A stretch of 21,443 bases of DNA from Pseudomonadota bacterium (GTDB lineage: Bacteria > Pseudomonadota > Gammaproteobacteria > Burkholderiales > Burkholderiaceae): NCBI GenBank assembly GCA_021783435.1, contig JAJXUC010000010.1, forward strand, positions 1-21,443, in the 5' to 3' direction. Positions within the stretch are counted from its first letter, which is position 1, and the number at the start of each line of letters is the position of its first letter. The notes under the pieces were generated by a model. The model was given only the letters and a program-made list of their open reading frames with translations. It was not told the DNA's origin and made no database searches. Below, in pieces: positions 7,622-18,463 of the stretch. The translations under genes were made by a program, and so were the position numbers.

Positions 7622-9352
7622 TCAGGCTTCGTCAGCTTGCACAGGCGGCTCGGCGGCCATGGCGAAGATGACGAATTCACCAAACGCCTTGGGCTCGTGC
7701 TCACGTCGCACCCGGTATTCCAAGCGCGCCGCATACCGGGAACACAGTTCCTGGGAAATATACAGACCCAGTCCGGTGCCCCGGCTGTCCGTCGTGAAAA
7801 AGGGCTCGAACAATTGCGCACGCAGAGGTGCAGCCACCACCGGCCCGTCGTTGGCAACACTGATTTCCTTCACCCGCCCGACGCCACGCAGGCGGATGCG
7901 TATGGCGCCGTGGCGATTGCTGGCGAAACGACGTGCGTTGCTCACCAAGTTCACGAGCACGCGACGCAGATGCTGTGGGTCGAAATGCATGATGGCCGCC
8001 TCGTCGTCAGCCAAAAGCTCGATGCGCCCAGGCGTGTCGTGACCAAACTCGAAAGCCAGTTCACGCAGCAGGCGCATGGGCTGAAGCTCGATGCCTTCAC
8101 GCGCGGACGAGCGCCCAAGATCGAGGACATCTTCGACGATGCGATTGAGCCTGTCCACATTCTGCGCGATCAACGCCGACATGCGCTGGCGCTGCTCCTC
8201 GCTCAGGCCCGCCTCGGCGGCAAGCTGGTTGGCCTGCGCAATGGCCCCGAGCGGGTTGCGGATTTCATGCGCCACCCCGGCCACCAGCCGGCCCAGCGCG
8301 GCGAGTTTGTCCTGCTGAATTTGATGGCTGATCTCGCGCAAATCCTGCACGAACACCACATAGCCATGCCCGCCTGGAAGCTGGCGCAGAAGTTGCACAC
8401 GTGCCTGCAAACGCAACCCGTCGGCACCGTCGAACATCACCGGCTGCTGCACCTTCCCCGACGCGTCCTGCCGGCGCACCGCCTCGGCCAGCACGCGCGC
8501 GCCAGGGTAGGTGGCCAGACCCGCACGCCCCAATTCGGACACATCCTTGTCGCGCAGGCCCAGCATGCGCATGGCGGCGGGGTTCGCCGCCTCCACGCGC
8601 AATGCCGCGTCGAGGACGAGCACGCCGTCAGGCTGCTCCAGCAGGACGTGGCGATTGATGGCCAGCTGCCGGTTCGCGCGAACCTCGCTGCTGCGCGCGC
8701 GCTGTTCCTGCCGCACCAGGCGCTGGGAGAGCTGCCAGGCGAGCAGGCCCATGGCGAAATAGGCGGCACCGACGAAACCAGCGCCGAGGAACTGAGGATC
8801 GGCCAGGGCAGCCGGCTCGGTCAGCATCAGGAAAGCCTGCGACAACAGAACCAAAGTCACCGCTGCCGCCGTGGCCAGCGTGAAACGCAAGTTGCCATAG
8901 ACGCCCGCGGCCAGAACAGGCAGCGTGTAGCTGAGCACGAATTCGCGCGAAGGCTGGCCGGCCAGGAATTGCAGCGCCGCATAGCCAAGCAGGTCGGAGC
9001 ACACGGCGGCCAGCACTTGCCAGGCAAAACCGCGCGACGTGATCAGGCTGAAGCCGAGCTGCAGCACGACCAGCACGACATAGGCGGACGCCACCCGCAT
9101 GCCCAAGGGGTTGAAGCCGCGGACTTGGGTGAGCGCCATCAACACGAACCATCCCAGCAGAATGGCCCCCATCACCAGTCTTGCCGCGCCCAGCAGTCGG
9201 AATGCGCGCAAGCGCTCGCGACTCGGCGCGGCGCCTGAGATCAAGCGGTCGAGCAAGCGTGGGGATAGGCTGGAATGCGAGGCCGAACGCGGATAGGCGA
9301 ACCCGCTGTCCGCTTCGGCGGTCTGTCCGCGCGATTCAGCCCAGTCGGGCAT
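7622..9352 (-). CDS. pilS: Sensor histidine kinase PilS
   Basis: This membrane kinase phosphorylates PilR to control type IV pilin expression. With ATG 9352 the protein has 576 residues. About 50 hydrophilic residues come first, then roughly six hydrophobic segments (about 54-74, 86-104, 110-131, 138-152, 156-177, 188-207), a PAS-like domain (about 230-337) and the kinase core. The H-box is AHEIRNPLG with H362, the N-box has N468 (NLVSNA), the F-box is FEPFFTT and the G-box GTGLGLYI (525-532). The frame stays open to TTG 9454, but that would bury the start deep in the upstream gene. ATG 9352 already overlaps that gene by 17 nt. No clear ribosome-binding site is visible, consistent with coupled translation. 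Confidence 0.92.
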   Translation of the reverse strand: MPDWAESRGQTAEADSGFAYPRSASHSSLSPRLLDRLISGAAPSRERLRAFRLLGAARLVMGAILLGWFVLMALTQVRGFNPLGMRVASAYVVLVVLQLGFSLITSRGFAWQVLAAVCSDLLGYAALQFLAGQPSREFVLSYTLPVLAAGVYGNLRFTLATAAAVTLVLLSQAFLMLTEPAALADPQFLGAGFVGAAYFAMGLLAWQLSQRLVRQEQRARSSEVRANRQLAINRHVLLEQPDGVLVLDAALRVEAANPAAMRMLGLRDKDVSELGRAGLATYPGARVLAEAVRRQDASGKVQQPVMFDGADGLRLQARVQLLRQLPGGHGYVVFVQDLREISHQIQQDKLAALGRLVAGVAHEIRNPLGAIAQANQLAAEAGLSEEQRQRMSALIAQNVDRLNRIVEDVLDLGRSSAREGIELQPMRLLRELAFEFGHDTPGRIELLADDEAAIMHFDPQHLRRVLVNLVSNARRFASNRHGAIRIRLRGVGRVKEISVANDGPVVAAPLRAQLFEPFFTTDSRGTGLGLYISQELCSRYAARLEYRVRREHEPKAFGEFVIFAMAAEPPVQADEA

Positions 9353-9554
9353 GTTCGGAGCAGCAATACGGCCGGTCGCCCTTCCAGACACAGCGACTCG
9401 CCGGGACGTGAACCCCGCAGTGCTGACAGGCGTGCATGGGCTCGGGCGGCGCAAGCTCCTTGCGCTTGTTTGCGCGGTGTATTGGGCGCTGCTGGCTTCT
9501 CTTGAACACCATCAGTCCGACGATGACCACCACGAACAGAACGAGGTACTTCAT
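9336..9554 (-). CDS. Small membrane-anchored zinc-ribbon-like protein (PP0621 family)
   Basis: This is a 72-residue peptide. Residues 1-17 form one hydrophobic helix (MKYLVLFVVVIVGLMVF). A basic linker follows, then a Cys cluster: C43-x2-C46, C55, C64-C65 and H68, which looks like a small metal-binding knuckle facing the cytoplasm. I recall such peptides as the PP0621 family, found next to pilS/pilR in beta- and gammaproteobacteria; no function is known to me. ATG 9554 overlaps the stop of the upstream membrane protein in an ATGA arrangement, and its 3' end overlaps pilS by 17 nt. All three genes are therefore likely translated from one mRNA, which hints at a role with PilS or with the CcsA-like protein. 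Confidence 0.8.
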   Translation of the reverse strand: MKYLVLFVVVIVGLMVFKRSQQRPIHRANKRKELAPPEPMHACQHCGVHVPASRCVWKGDRPYCCSEHARLG

Positions 9555-10378
9555 CGGTGCAGGATGACTTGGAGCACGAACCGGGAGCCGACATAGCTCA
9601 GCAGCAAAAGGGCCGAACCGGAAAACAACCAACGCAAAGCCTGGCGACCCCGCCAGCCCAACATGCCGCGCCCCAACAGCAACACGGCGAAAAGCAGCCA
9701 GGACGCGACCGCGAAAACAGTCTGGTGATTGAACTCGAAAGCGTGGCCGAACAGCTTTTCGCTGAAACTCACGGCGAACACCAGCGAGGCTGTGAGGAGG
9801 ACAAAACCCAAGGCTGCGAGGCGATAGGTCAACTTTTCCAGCGTCAGCAGGGGCAATGCCGGGCCAAGGCCGGCCAAGGTCGGCCGGCGCCGATGCAAGG
9901 CGCGCTCGGCCGACCACAACATGAACCCATGCAGCACGGCCGCGCCGAACAGCCCATAGGCGGCGATCCCCATGGCCCAGTGCAGGGCGAAGGCCACGCC
10001 CGCCCCCGTCGGGGCCGGCCGGTCCCCCGGGAAGAGCCAGGTCAGCAGCAGGGAAATGGCTGCCAGCAGGCAAATCCAGGCCCGCAAACCCTGCAATGGG
10101 TAGTAAAGACTTTCCACCCAATACACCGCCGCAACCAGCCAGAAGGTGAGCGATAGTGCGGGAGCGAAACCGAAATCGGGATCGTGCAGCCCTCTGAGCA
10201 CAAGAATGAAGGTGCCGGAATGCGCTACCCAGGCCAACAGCATCGCGACCGTTGCCGCATCGCGATATGCCGGCATGGCGGGAGCGGCGACCACAGCAGA
10301 TCGCGGACCGCGCGGGCGGGCCAAGAACGAAGCCAGCAGGTAGAGTGCGAAAGCCGCACCGTTGACTAAAATCCACAT
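9551..10378 (-). CDS. CcsA/YpjD-family inner-membrane protein (cytochrome c assembly-like)
   Basis: The protein has 275 residues and is very hydrophobic, with about eight predicted membrane helices. The pattern, including His at H133, H150, H212 and H218 and the segment EKLTYRLAALGF, fits the YpjD/HemX branch of the cytochrome c assembly (CcsA/CcmC) superfamily. The tryptophan-rich WWD haem-handling motif of true CcmC/CcsA synthases is not visible, so haem transport is uncertain. ATG 10378 has only a weak upstream ribosome-binding sequence. The gene is divergent from ffh across 142 bp and heads the overlapping set that continues into the PP0621-like peptide and pilS. In many proteobacteria this family also sits next to ffh, as here. 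Confidence 0.85.
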   Translation of the reverse strand: MWILVNGAAFALYLLASFLARPRGPRSAVVAAPAMPAYRDAATVAMLLAWVAHSGTFILVLRGLHDPDFGFAPALSLTFWLVAAVYWVESLYYPLQGLRAWICLLAAISLLLTWLFPGDRPAPTGAGVAFALHWAMGIAAYGLFGAAVLHGFMLWSAERALHRRRPTLAGLGPALPLLTLEKLTYRLAALGFVLLTASLVFAVSFSEKLFGHAFEFNHQTVFAVASWLLFAVLLLGRGMLGWRGRQALRWLFSGSALLLLSYVGSRFVLQVILHR

Positions 10379-10520
10379 GTTTCGAGTTTAACCGAGGGTC
10401 TCGCCTCTCTGGCCCGCCCTTTGCACCCATCCGGCGATCCGCGCAGCCCCCCCGCCCGCCCCGACATGACGCCGGCCTTGCCTGCGCAGGGCGGGCCCCA
10501 CCTTTCAGCCCCAAACACGC

Positions 10521-11876
10521 ATGCTCAACAATCTGACTCAGCGTTTGTCCCGCGTCGTCAAGACGATTCGCGGCGAGGCGCGCATCACCGAATCGAATGT
10601 TGCCGACATGCTGCGCGAGGTTCGGCTCGCACTTCTCGAAGCCGACGTCGCCTTGCCCGTGGTGCGCGAGTTCACCGCACGCGTCAAGGACAAGGCTCTG
10701 GGCCAGGAAGTCGTCGGCTCCTTGTCACCTGGCCAGGCGCTGGTGGGCGTGGTCCACAAGGAACTCGCGGCGCTGATGGGACCGGGCGCTGTCGGGCTGA
10801 ACCTCGCCGCGCAGCCGCCCGCCGTGGTGCTGATGGCCGGCCTGCAAGGCGCCGGCAAGACCACGACCACGGCGAAACTGGCGAAGTGGCTGATCGAGCG
10901 CCAGAAAAAAAAGGTGCTGACCGTGTCGTGCGACGTCTATCGCCCGGCCGCCATCGCCCAGTTGCAAACCGTGTCGCAACAGGCAGGCGCCGAGTTTTTG
11001 CCCTCATCGCCGGACGAAAAGCCGCTGGATATCGCCAAGCGCGCGATCGCCTATGCCCGTGCGCACCATGTCGATGTCCTGCTGGTGGATACCGCCGGCC
11101 GTCTCGCCGTGGACGCCGAGATGATGCGCGAAATCGCCGACCTGCACGCCGCGCTCGCACCAATCGAAACCCTGTTCGTGGTGGACGCCATGCAGGGCCA
11201 GGATGCGCTGGCCACGGCGCGCGCGTTCCATGAAGCGCTGCCCCTCACCGGCATCGTGCTGACCAAACTGGACGGCGATGCGCGCGGCGGCGCGGCGCTC
11301 TCGGTTCACCACGTCACGGGCGCGCCGGTGAAATTCGCCGGCGTCTCCGAGAAAATCGACGGCCTGGAGGCGTTCGACCCCACGCGGATGGCCGACCGCA
11401 TTCTGGGCATGGGCGACGTGGTCGCGCTGGTCGAGGAAGCGCAGCGCAGCGTCGACATCCAGGCCGCGCAAAAGCTGGCGCAGAAAGTGAAGTCGGGCGA
11501 GCAGTTCGATCTCAACGACTTCCTCATGCAACTCCAGCAGATGAACAAAATGGGCGGCCTGCAGGGCCTGATGGACAAGCTTCCCGCCGAGATGCAGGCG
11601 CGTGCGGGTCAGGCCGACATGGACAAGGCCTCACGCGATGTGCGTCGCATGCAGGGCATCATCTGCTCCATGACGCCGCAAGAACGGCGCAAGCCCGATC
11701 TGCTCAAGGCCTCGCGCAAACGCCGCATCGCCACGGGCGCGGGCGTCCAGGTGCAGGACGTCAACCGCATGCTGAGTCAATTCGAACAGATGCGCGACAT
11801 GATGAAAAAGATGAAGGGCGGCAAGCTATTCAAGATGATGCAGCGCATGGGTGGTGCCGGAATGGCGCGGCGCTGA
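10521..11876 (+). CDS. ffh: Signal recognition particle GTPase Ffh
   Basis: Ffh binds 4.5S RNA and hydrophobic signal sequences and delivers nascent membrane proteins to FtsY. The 451-residue protein has the helical N domain (about 1-90) and the G domain with G1 GLQGAGKT (107-114), DTAG (190-193) and TKLD (248-251). The Met-rich M domain (about 300-451) has the RNA-binding SRKRRIATGAG segment (398-408) and a basic, Met-rich tail. Length and order of domains are typical. ATG 10521 is the natural start, although no good Shine-Dalgarno is seen. The gene converges on the lytic transglycosylase gene with only 36 bp between stops and no clear intrinsic terminator. Confidence 0.97.
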   Translation: MLNNLTQRLSRVVKTIRGEARITESNVADMLREVRLALLEADVALPVVREFTARVKDKALGQEVVGSLSPGQALVGVVHKELAALMGPGAVGLNLAAQPPAVVLMAGLQGAGKTTTTAKLAKWLIERQKKKVLTVSCDVYRPAAIAQLQTVSQQAGAEFLPSSPDEKPLDIAKRAIAYARAHHVDVLLVDTAGRLAVDAEMMREIADLHAALAPIETLFVVDAMQGQDALATARAFHEALPLTGIVLTKLDGDARGGAALSVHHVTGAPVKFAGVSEKIDGLEAFDPTRMADRILGMGDVVALVEEAQRSVDIQAAQKLAQKVKSGEQFDLNDFLMQLQQMNKMGGLQGLMDKLPAEMQARAGQADMDKASRDVRRMQGIICSMTPQERRKPDLLKASRKRRIATGAGVQVQDVNRMLSQFEQMRDMMKKMKGGKLFKMMQRMGGAGMARR

Positions 11877-11912
11877 TCGGCCATCCGGCTTCCCGGGCAC
11901 CGCATCTGCGGA

Positions 11913-12584
11913 TCAACGCCCAGAATGATCGTTAGCGGCAAACAACGTCCCCCCGTTGCCGACCATCCACAACTTGCGCGCCGCCAGCACCGCGTCCGGG
12001 TAGGCCGCCCGGCCCCGGGAGCCGTTGTAGCGTCCCAGCGCCATGAACAGGTCGCCATGTTCCTCGTCGAGGTAATGGCGCAGGATGACACATCCGTATC
12101 GCAGATTGATCTGCATGCTGAGAAGACGCTCCACATCGCCATCGCCGATCTGCCGGGTCCAGAACGGCATCACCTGCATCAGGCCCATGGCTCCTGCCGG
12201 GGAGATCGCGTATTTCTTGAACCCGCTTTCCACCTGAATCAGACCGAGCACCAGCGCGGGTTCGAGCCCTGCGCGATGCGCTTCGTACCACACGGTCTGC
12301 AAAAACGCCTCGCGCACGACGAAGCTGGGCATGCGTGCGCGCAACCGGGTTGACTCCGTCGCCAGCCACATGAGATAGCCGATCAGGTGCTGGGGGTTGC
12401 GGAAATGCGGCTTGGGCGGCGAAGGGTCGGCGATCTGCGCCGCGAGCGCCAGACGCACGGCGTCCGACAACTGCTCCTCCTTCTGGCCCCCAGCCCAGGC
12501 CGAAGTCATGCCGGCGCCCATCGCACAGAGCAGGGCAATACCAACGGCAATGCTGCGCAGCGCCCGGACGCCGGCACCACTCAT
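11913..12584 (-). CDS. Periplasmic lytic transglycosylase, SLT domain
   Basis: It cleaves the MurNAc-GlcNAc bond of peptidoglycan with formation of 1,6-anhydro ends, whose products AmpD later processes. From ATG 12584 the protein has 223 residues; a GTG at 12593 would add three. A signal peptide (hydrophobic stretch AVGIALLCAMGAGMTSAWA) ends near an AWA-G cleavage site. The SLT fold then shows the catalytic Glu in LIQVESGF, followed by SPAGAMGLMQVMP and the AxGRYNGSRG segment. This is a compact single-domain enzyme without LysM or lipobox, so probably soluble. It follows proS on the same strand after about 40 bp and may be co-transcribed. Which SLT subfamily it belongs to I cannot say. Confidence 0.9.
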   Translation of the reverse strand: MSGAGVRALRSIAVGIALLCAMGAGMTSAWAGGQKEEQLSDAVRLALAAQIADPSPPKPHFRNPQHLIGYLMWLATESTRLRARMPSFVVREAFLQTVWYEAHRAGLEPALVLGLIQVESGFKKYAISPAGAMGLMQVMPFWTRQIGDGDVERLLSMQINLRYGCVILRHYLDEEHGDLFMALGRYNGSRGRAAYPDAVLAARKLWMVGNGGTLFAANDHSGR

Positions 12585-12624
12585 GGCCTGCACACCCGGT
12601 GTAAGGCAACAGGCCGCACGGCGC

Positions 12625-14364
12625 TCAACCCTGGGAACGCTGACGCAGATGCGTCAAGATGCCATCGAGCCGAACCGAGGTCGGCGCTTCGTCGCGCCGT
12701 TGCTGATACTCCAGCGTACCTGCCGCCAGGCCCCGCTCCGAAACCACCAGTCGATGCGGCACGCCGATCAGCTCCCAGTCGGCGAACATCGCCCCCGGAC
12801 GCTCGCCGCGGTCGTCGAGCACCACGTCCATGCCGGCTTCCTGCAATTGCGCGTGCAGCCGGTCCGCCGCTTCGCGCACGGCGGCATTGCGCTCGTAGGC
12901 GATCGGGCAGATGACCACGGTAAACGGCGCGATGGCCTCGGGCCAGATCATGCCTCGAGCATCATGGTTCTGCTCGATGCATGCCCCAAGAATGCGGGTG
13001 ATGCCGATGCCGTAGCAGCCCATTTCCAGGATCTGCGACTTCCCGTTCTCGTCCAGATAACTGGCGCCCATGGCCGCCGAATACTTGGTGCCGAGGTAGA
13101 ACACATGTCCAACCTCGATGCCACGGCAGATGGCCAGTTGTCCCTTGCCGTCCGGGCTCGGGTCGCCAGCCACGACATTGCGGATATCGGCAACCTCGGG
13201 TTCCGGAAGGTCACGGCCCCAATTGACTCCGGTGTAGTGGAAATCCTCGACGTTGGCGCCAACGACGAAATCGTGCATATTGGCCACCGTCCTGTCGGCC
13301 ACGACACGCAGGGGTTTGGCCGTGGCGATGGGGCCGATATAACCCGGTCTGCAACCGAAAGAGGCCAGGATCTCGGCCTCGGTGGCCATGCGCGCATCGG
13401 CCATGCCCGGCAGCTTGGAAACCTTGATATCGTTGACCGCGTGGTCGCCACGCACCAGCAGCAACACGACCTGGGTCGACAGCGCTTGGCCCTTGTCGCC
13501 GCGCGTATCGACCGCCATCACGACCGATTTGACCGTACGCGACAGCGGCAGGCCCAGGAGGCTGGCGACATCCTCGCACTTCGCAGCGCCGGGCGTTGGG
13601 GTTTTACGCAAATCCTCCCCAGGCGTCTGACGCGCCGCGATCAGCGGCAAGGCTTCCGCCAGCTCGACATTGGCGGCATAGCTTGAATCGGGGCAATAGG
13701 CGATGGCGTCCTCGCCCGTTTCGGCAATGACGTGGAATTCATGGCTCATGGAGCCGCCGATCGCCCCGGAATCGGCGGCGACCGCGCGGAACTCGAAACC
13801 GAAACGCCGGAATATGTTCTGGTAGGCGTCGTACATGACCCCATAGCTGCGCTGGGCGCCGTCGAAATCGCGATCGAAGGAATAGGCATCCTTCATCGCG
13901 AATTCCCGTGCGCGCATCACGCCGAAGCGCGGGCGGCGCTCGTCACGAAATTTGGTCTGGATGTGATAGAAGTTCACCGGCAATTGCCGCCACGACCGGA
14001 TTTCGCTACGCGCAAGGTCGGTGATGACTTCTTCCGAAGTGGGCTGGACCACGAAATCACGCTGGTGCCTATCCTTGATGCGCAACAGCTCAGGGCCATA
14101 TTTCTCCCAGCGCCCGCTCTCCTGCCATAGTTCGGCAGGCTGCACTACCGGCATGAGCAGTTCGATAGCGCCGGCACGGTTCATTTCCTCGCGCACGATG
14201 GCCTCGACCTTGCGTATGGTGCGCAAGCCCAGAGGCATGTAGGTATAGAGACCGGCGGCCAATTTCTTGATCATTCCCGCGCGTAGCATCAGGGCCTGGC
14301 TGGCGACTTCGGCATCAGCGGGAGCCTCTTTTTGGGTGGATATAAAAAAGTTGGAAACGCGCAT
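12625..14364 (-). CDS. proS: Prolyl-tRNA synthetase (bacterial type with editing insert)
   Basis: It charges tRNA-Pro and edits mischarged Ala-tRNA-Pro. The start is placed at ATG 14364 ([20 protein letters not shown]), which aligns with remembered E. coli ProS; the frame stays open to 14454, but those 30 residues are not family-like. The 579-residue protein has class II motif 2 at about 139-163 ([17 protein letters not shown]), a YbaK-like editing insert at about 225-400, motif 3 [10 protein letters not shown] (452-461) and an anticodon-binding domain from about 475. Length fits the bacterial type. It is divergent from rppH. A weak minus-strand promoter (TTCAGA, 18 bp, TATCCT ending at 14399) can be drawn, with low certainty. 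A tRNA-Pro gene lies 5 kb away. Confidence 0.96.
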   Translation of the reverse strand: MRVSNFFISTQKEAPADAEVASQALMLRAGMIKKLAAGLYTYMPLGLRTIRKVEAIVREEMNRAGAIELLMPVVQPAELWQESGRWEKYGPELLRIKDRHQRDFVVQPTSEEVITDLARSEIRSWRQLPVNFYHIQTKFRDERRPRFGVMRAREFAMKDAYSFDRDFDGAQRSYGVMYDAYQNIFRRFGFEFRAVAADSGAIGGSMSHEFHVIAETGEDAIAYCPDSSYAANVELAEALPLIAARQTPGEDLRKTPTPGAAKCEDVASLLGLPLSRTVKSVVMAVDTRGDKGQALSTQVVLLLVRGDHAVNDIKVSKLPGMADARMATEAEILASFGCRPGYIGPIATAKPLRVVADRTVANMHDFVVGANVEDFHYTGVNWGRDLPEPEVADIRNVVAGDPSPDGKGQLAICRGIEVGHVFYLGTKYSAAMGASYLDENGKSQILEMGCYGIGITRILGACIEQNHDARGMIWPEAIAPFTVVICPIAYERNAAVREAADRLHAQLQEAGMDVVLDDRGERPGAMFADWELIGVPHRLVVSERGLAAGTLEYQQRRDEAPTSVRLDGILTHLRQRSQG

Positions 14365-14499
14365 GGAACGTGTGGTCTTGGAAGTGGGAATGGGAACAAG
14401 GATAGGACGTGGTGGGCCGCGATCTGAACTCGATCTCGCTGGTCCCACCGACATCGTGCAAGGCCCTGAAAAGGCTCTGCCCGGCTGAGGGCTGGTGCC

Positions 14500-14505
14500 T
14501 ATAAT
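14500..14505 (+). promoter_or_regulatory. -10 element of the rppH promoter
   Basis: A perfect TATAAT lies 36 bp before the rppH ATG, giving a leader of about 28 nt. The -35 region 17 bp upstream (CTGCCC) is poor, so an activator or another -35 spacing may be involved. Confidence 0.5.
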
Positions 14506-14540
14506 GAAAACAAGATTCTAAAAGATGAGGGCTATTGGCC

Positions 14541-15104
14541 ATGTTGGACCGCGAAGGTTATCGTCCCAACGTCGGCATCGTCCTGCTCAACGGCAAAAAC
14601 CAGGTGTTCTGGGGGAAGCGGGTCAGCGCGCATTCTTGGCAATTCCCGCAAGGGGGCATCAATGCCGGTGAAAATCCCGAGCAGGCGATGTACCGTGAAC
14701 TGTTCGAGGAAGTCGGACTCAAGCCTTGCCACGTGCATGTGCTCGGGCGCACCCGCAACTGGCTGCGTTACGACGTGCCGCAACAATATCTCCGCCGCGA
14801 CAACCGCGGCATCTACAAGGGCCAAAAGCAGATCTGGTTCCTGCTCAAGCTCACGGGCCGTGATTGCGACGTCTGTCTGCGTGCGACCAGCCACCCTGAA
14901 TTCGACGCCTGGCGCTGGAACGATTACTGGATTCCGCTGGACAGCGTGATCGAGTTCAAGCGCGAGGTCTACCAACAGGCCTTGTCCGAGTTGGCACATC
15001 TGCTGCCGCGTGTGGAACCGCGCACCCGCTACTTGCGGTCCAATGTGCGGCATGGCCGGACGCTGCATGGCGCTGCGCTCAATCCGGACGCCGTGCCCGA
15101 GTGA
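14541..15104 (+). CDS. rppH: RNA pyrophosphohydrolase (Nudix)
   Basis: RppH removes pyrophosphate from the 5' end of triphosphorylated mRNA and so triggers RNase E decay. The 187-residue protein starts [17 protein letters not shown], as in other RppH proteins. The Nudix box is complete: G38-x5-E44-x7-RELFEEVGL (52-60). The segment WQFPQGGI precedes it and [11 protein letters not shown] and [11 protein letters not shown] follow, all typical of RppH rather than other Nudix enzymes. ATG 14541 is preferred over the in-frame TTG at 14535; the GAGG upstream is about 10 nt from the ATG. The C-terminal 30 residues are Arg-rich and less conserved. It is divergent from proS and convergent with proB. 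Confidence 0.96.
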   Translation: MLDREGYRPNVGIVLLNGKNQVFWGKRVSAHSWQFPQGGINAGENPEQAMYRELFEEVGLKPCHVHVLGRTRNWLRYDVPQQYLRRDNRGIYKGQKQIWFLLKLTGRDCDVCLRATSHPEFDAWRWNDYWIPLDSVIEFKREVYQQALSELAHLLPRVEPRTRYLRSNVRHGRTLHGAALNPDAVPE

Positions 15105-15105
15105 A

Positions 15106-15127
15106 TGCAGCGCACACGTGCGCTGCA
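15106..15127 (+). other. Perfect 9-bp stem-loop just after the rppH stop
   Basis: TGCAGCGCA and TGCGCTGCA pair perfectly around a CACG loop, starting 2 nt after the rppH stop. There is no T-run after it on either strand, so it is not a classical intrinsic terminator. It could protect the 3' end of the rppH mRNA or mark factor-dependent termination. Confidence 0.45.
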
Positions 15128-15218
15128 CCTGCTTGGCATCACTTCTTGGGTTGTAGCTAGGGTTGCTCTCGGCTTGCGCTTCTGCGCAATCGGTCAGCTT
15201 CGACCTGTGGTGCAAGCG

Positions 15219-17430
<2,212 letters not shown>

Positions 17431-17438
17431 TCAAAGCA

Positions 17439-17497
17439 CAAGCCCCGGCTTGCCAAACCTCTGGCAAAAATGCCAGCGGGCTGCAAGCCGGGGCTTG
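17439..17497 (-). other. Compound inverted repeat upstream of obgE
   Basis: A perfect 15-bp inverted repeat (CAAGCCCCGGCTTGC and its complement, 17439-17453 with 17483-17497) encloses a second hairpin, CTGGCA-AAAA-TGCCAG at 17461-17476. The transcript could form a long two-tier stem. It has no T-run after it in the obgE direction, so attenuation, RNase processing or mRNA stabilisation are all possible. Confidence 0.6.
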
Positions 17498-17509
17498 AGG
17501 GTCATCTGG

Positions 17510-17537
17510 AAAAGCCACGGCATTCCTGCCGCGGCTT
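17510..17537 (-). terminator. Probable terminator or attenuator after rplU-rpmA
   Basis: On the minus strand an 11-bp stem (17537-17527 with 17522-17512, one G-U pair in RNA) closes on a GGAA loop of GNRA type and is followed by UUUU counting the stem end. It starts 8 nt after the rpmA stop. The U-run is short, so termination may be partial, allowing some read-through to obgE. Confidence 0.6.
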
Positions 17538-17544
17538 GCCGAAC

Positions 17545-17817
17545 TCAGGCCTCGGCCGTGTTCAGCGGAGTGATGTTCACGAACTGGCGATTGTGCTCGC
17601 CTTTGCGAACAAACTTCACGTGACCATCGACGAGCGCGAACAGCGTGTGATCCTTGCCCGTGCCGACATTCACGCCGGCGTGGAAGCGCGTCCCACGCTG
17701 GCGCACGATGATGGACCCTGCCGGAATGGCCTCGCCACCGAAGGCCTTGACGCCAAGTCGCTTGGCTTCCGAGTCACGCCCGTTGCGGGTTGAGCCGCCA
17801 CCTTTTTTCTGTGCCAT
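17545..17817 (-). CDS. rpmA: 50S ribosomal protein L27
   Basis: L27 lies near the peptidyl-transferase centre and its N-terminal tail helps position tRNAs. The 90-residue protein begins [20 protein letters not shown], the mature-type N-terminus without the cleaved leader of Firmicutes. It has the conserved [15 protein letters not shown] segment in the middle. ATG 17817 is preceded by GAGGAG at a good distance. It begins 12 nt after rplU and is surely co-transcribed with it. Confidence 0.98.
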   Translation of the reverse strand: MAQKKGGGSTRNGRDSEAKRLGVKAFGGEAIPAGSIIVRQRGTRFHAGVNVGTGKDHTLFALVDGHVKFVRKGEHNRQFVNITPLNTAEA

Positions 17818-17829
17818 GTTGTTCGCTCC

Positions 17830-18141
17830 TCAAGCTGCGATGCTTTCGATCTGCAGCTCGGTGTAATTCTGCCGATGACCTTGCCGCTTCTGATAGTGCT
17901 TGCGACGGCGCATTTTGAAGATATGCACCTTTTCGCCGCGCCCATGCGCCAAGACCTTGGCCTTCACCGCCGCGCCCGCAAGAAGCGGGGTCCCGATCTG
18001 GGTGTCGGCGCCGTTAAAAACGGCAAGCACCTGATCGATCACGATGTCCTGGCCAATGTCTGCGGATAACTGTTCTACCCTGATCTTTTCGCCGGCGCAA
18101 ACCTTATATTGCTTGCCGCCGGTTTTTATGACCGCATACAT
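17830..18141 (-). CDS. rplU: 50S ribosomal protein L21
   Basis: L21 is a 23S rRNA-binding protein of the large subunit. The 103-residue protein begins [14 protein letters not shown] and has the typical [21 protein letters not shown] basic region (written here as the segment [16 protein letters not shown]) near the C-terminus. ATG 18141 follows AGGAG by about 7 nt. It leads the rplU-rpmA operon, divergent from ispB, an arrangement widespread in proteobacteria. Confidence 0.98.
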   Translation of the reverse strand: MYAVIKTGGKQYKVCAGEKIRVEQLSADIGQDIVIDQVLAVFNGADTQIGTPLLAGAAVKAKVLAHGRGEKVHIFKMRRRKHYQKRQGHRQNYTELQIESIAA

Positions 18142-18294
18142 ATGACTACTCCTGGAAAATGACTACGCGGGGGCCTCTGGCAGCGCCGCATCTGGCATCA
18201 CCAACCCTTAGGCCACGCACCTTGCGACCGTACGTACCCGCACTCGACCCGCCCCAAGGATCAAAATGACGAAGCAAAGGGCATTAAACATTGC

Positions 18295-18303
18295 ATCATA
18301 GCA
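18295..18303 (-). promoter_or_regulatory. Extended -10 promoter element of rplU-rpmA
   Basis: On the minus strand TGCTATGAT forms an extended -10 (TGn plus TATGAT, five of six bases). The -35 region is weak. The predicted start near 18288 gives a leader of about 147 nt before rplU. The intergenic stretch 18142-18463 holds this, the ispB promoter and otherwise nothing I recognise. Confidence 0.5.
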
Positions 18304-18426
18304 GAATCCGCCTTATCAAACACCGCCCCTGCGCCCAAAGACCGCGCGGACCCAGCTGTGGACAAACGCGCATCGATATGCGATTGAAGACGCACTGCAC
18401 GCCGTCTCGGCTGGACTGAAGGACCT

Positions 18427-18432
18427 TATAAA
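18427..18432 (+). promoter_or_regulatory. -10 element of ispB
   Basis: TATAAA lies 31 bp upstream of the ATG at 18464. The start would fall near 18439, giving a leader of about 25 nt and favouring the ATG over the upstream GTG at 18452. No convincing -35 is seen 16-18 bp upstream. Confidence 0.4.
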
Positions 18433-18463
18433 ATGCCGCTGGATTTGCCAAGTGGCTTTCAGC

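Noticed and set aside
6699..9238. Long plus-strand frames opposite pilR and pilS
   Set aside because: They are antisense to genes with intact domain motifs and have no family likeness.
9336..10514. 392-codon minus-strand frame covering the small peptide and the CcsA-like gene
   Set aside because: Only its last 72 codons (from ATG 9554) are a real gene. The rest is an off-frame reading of the CcsA-like gene.
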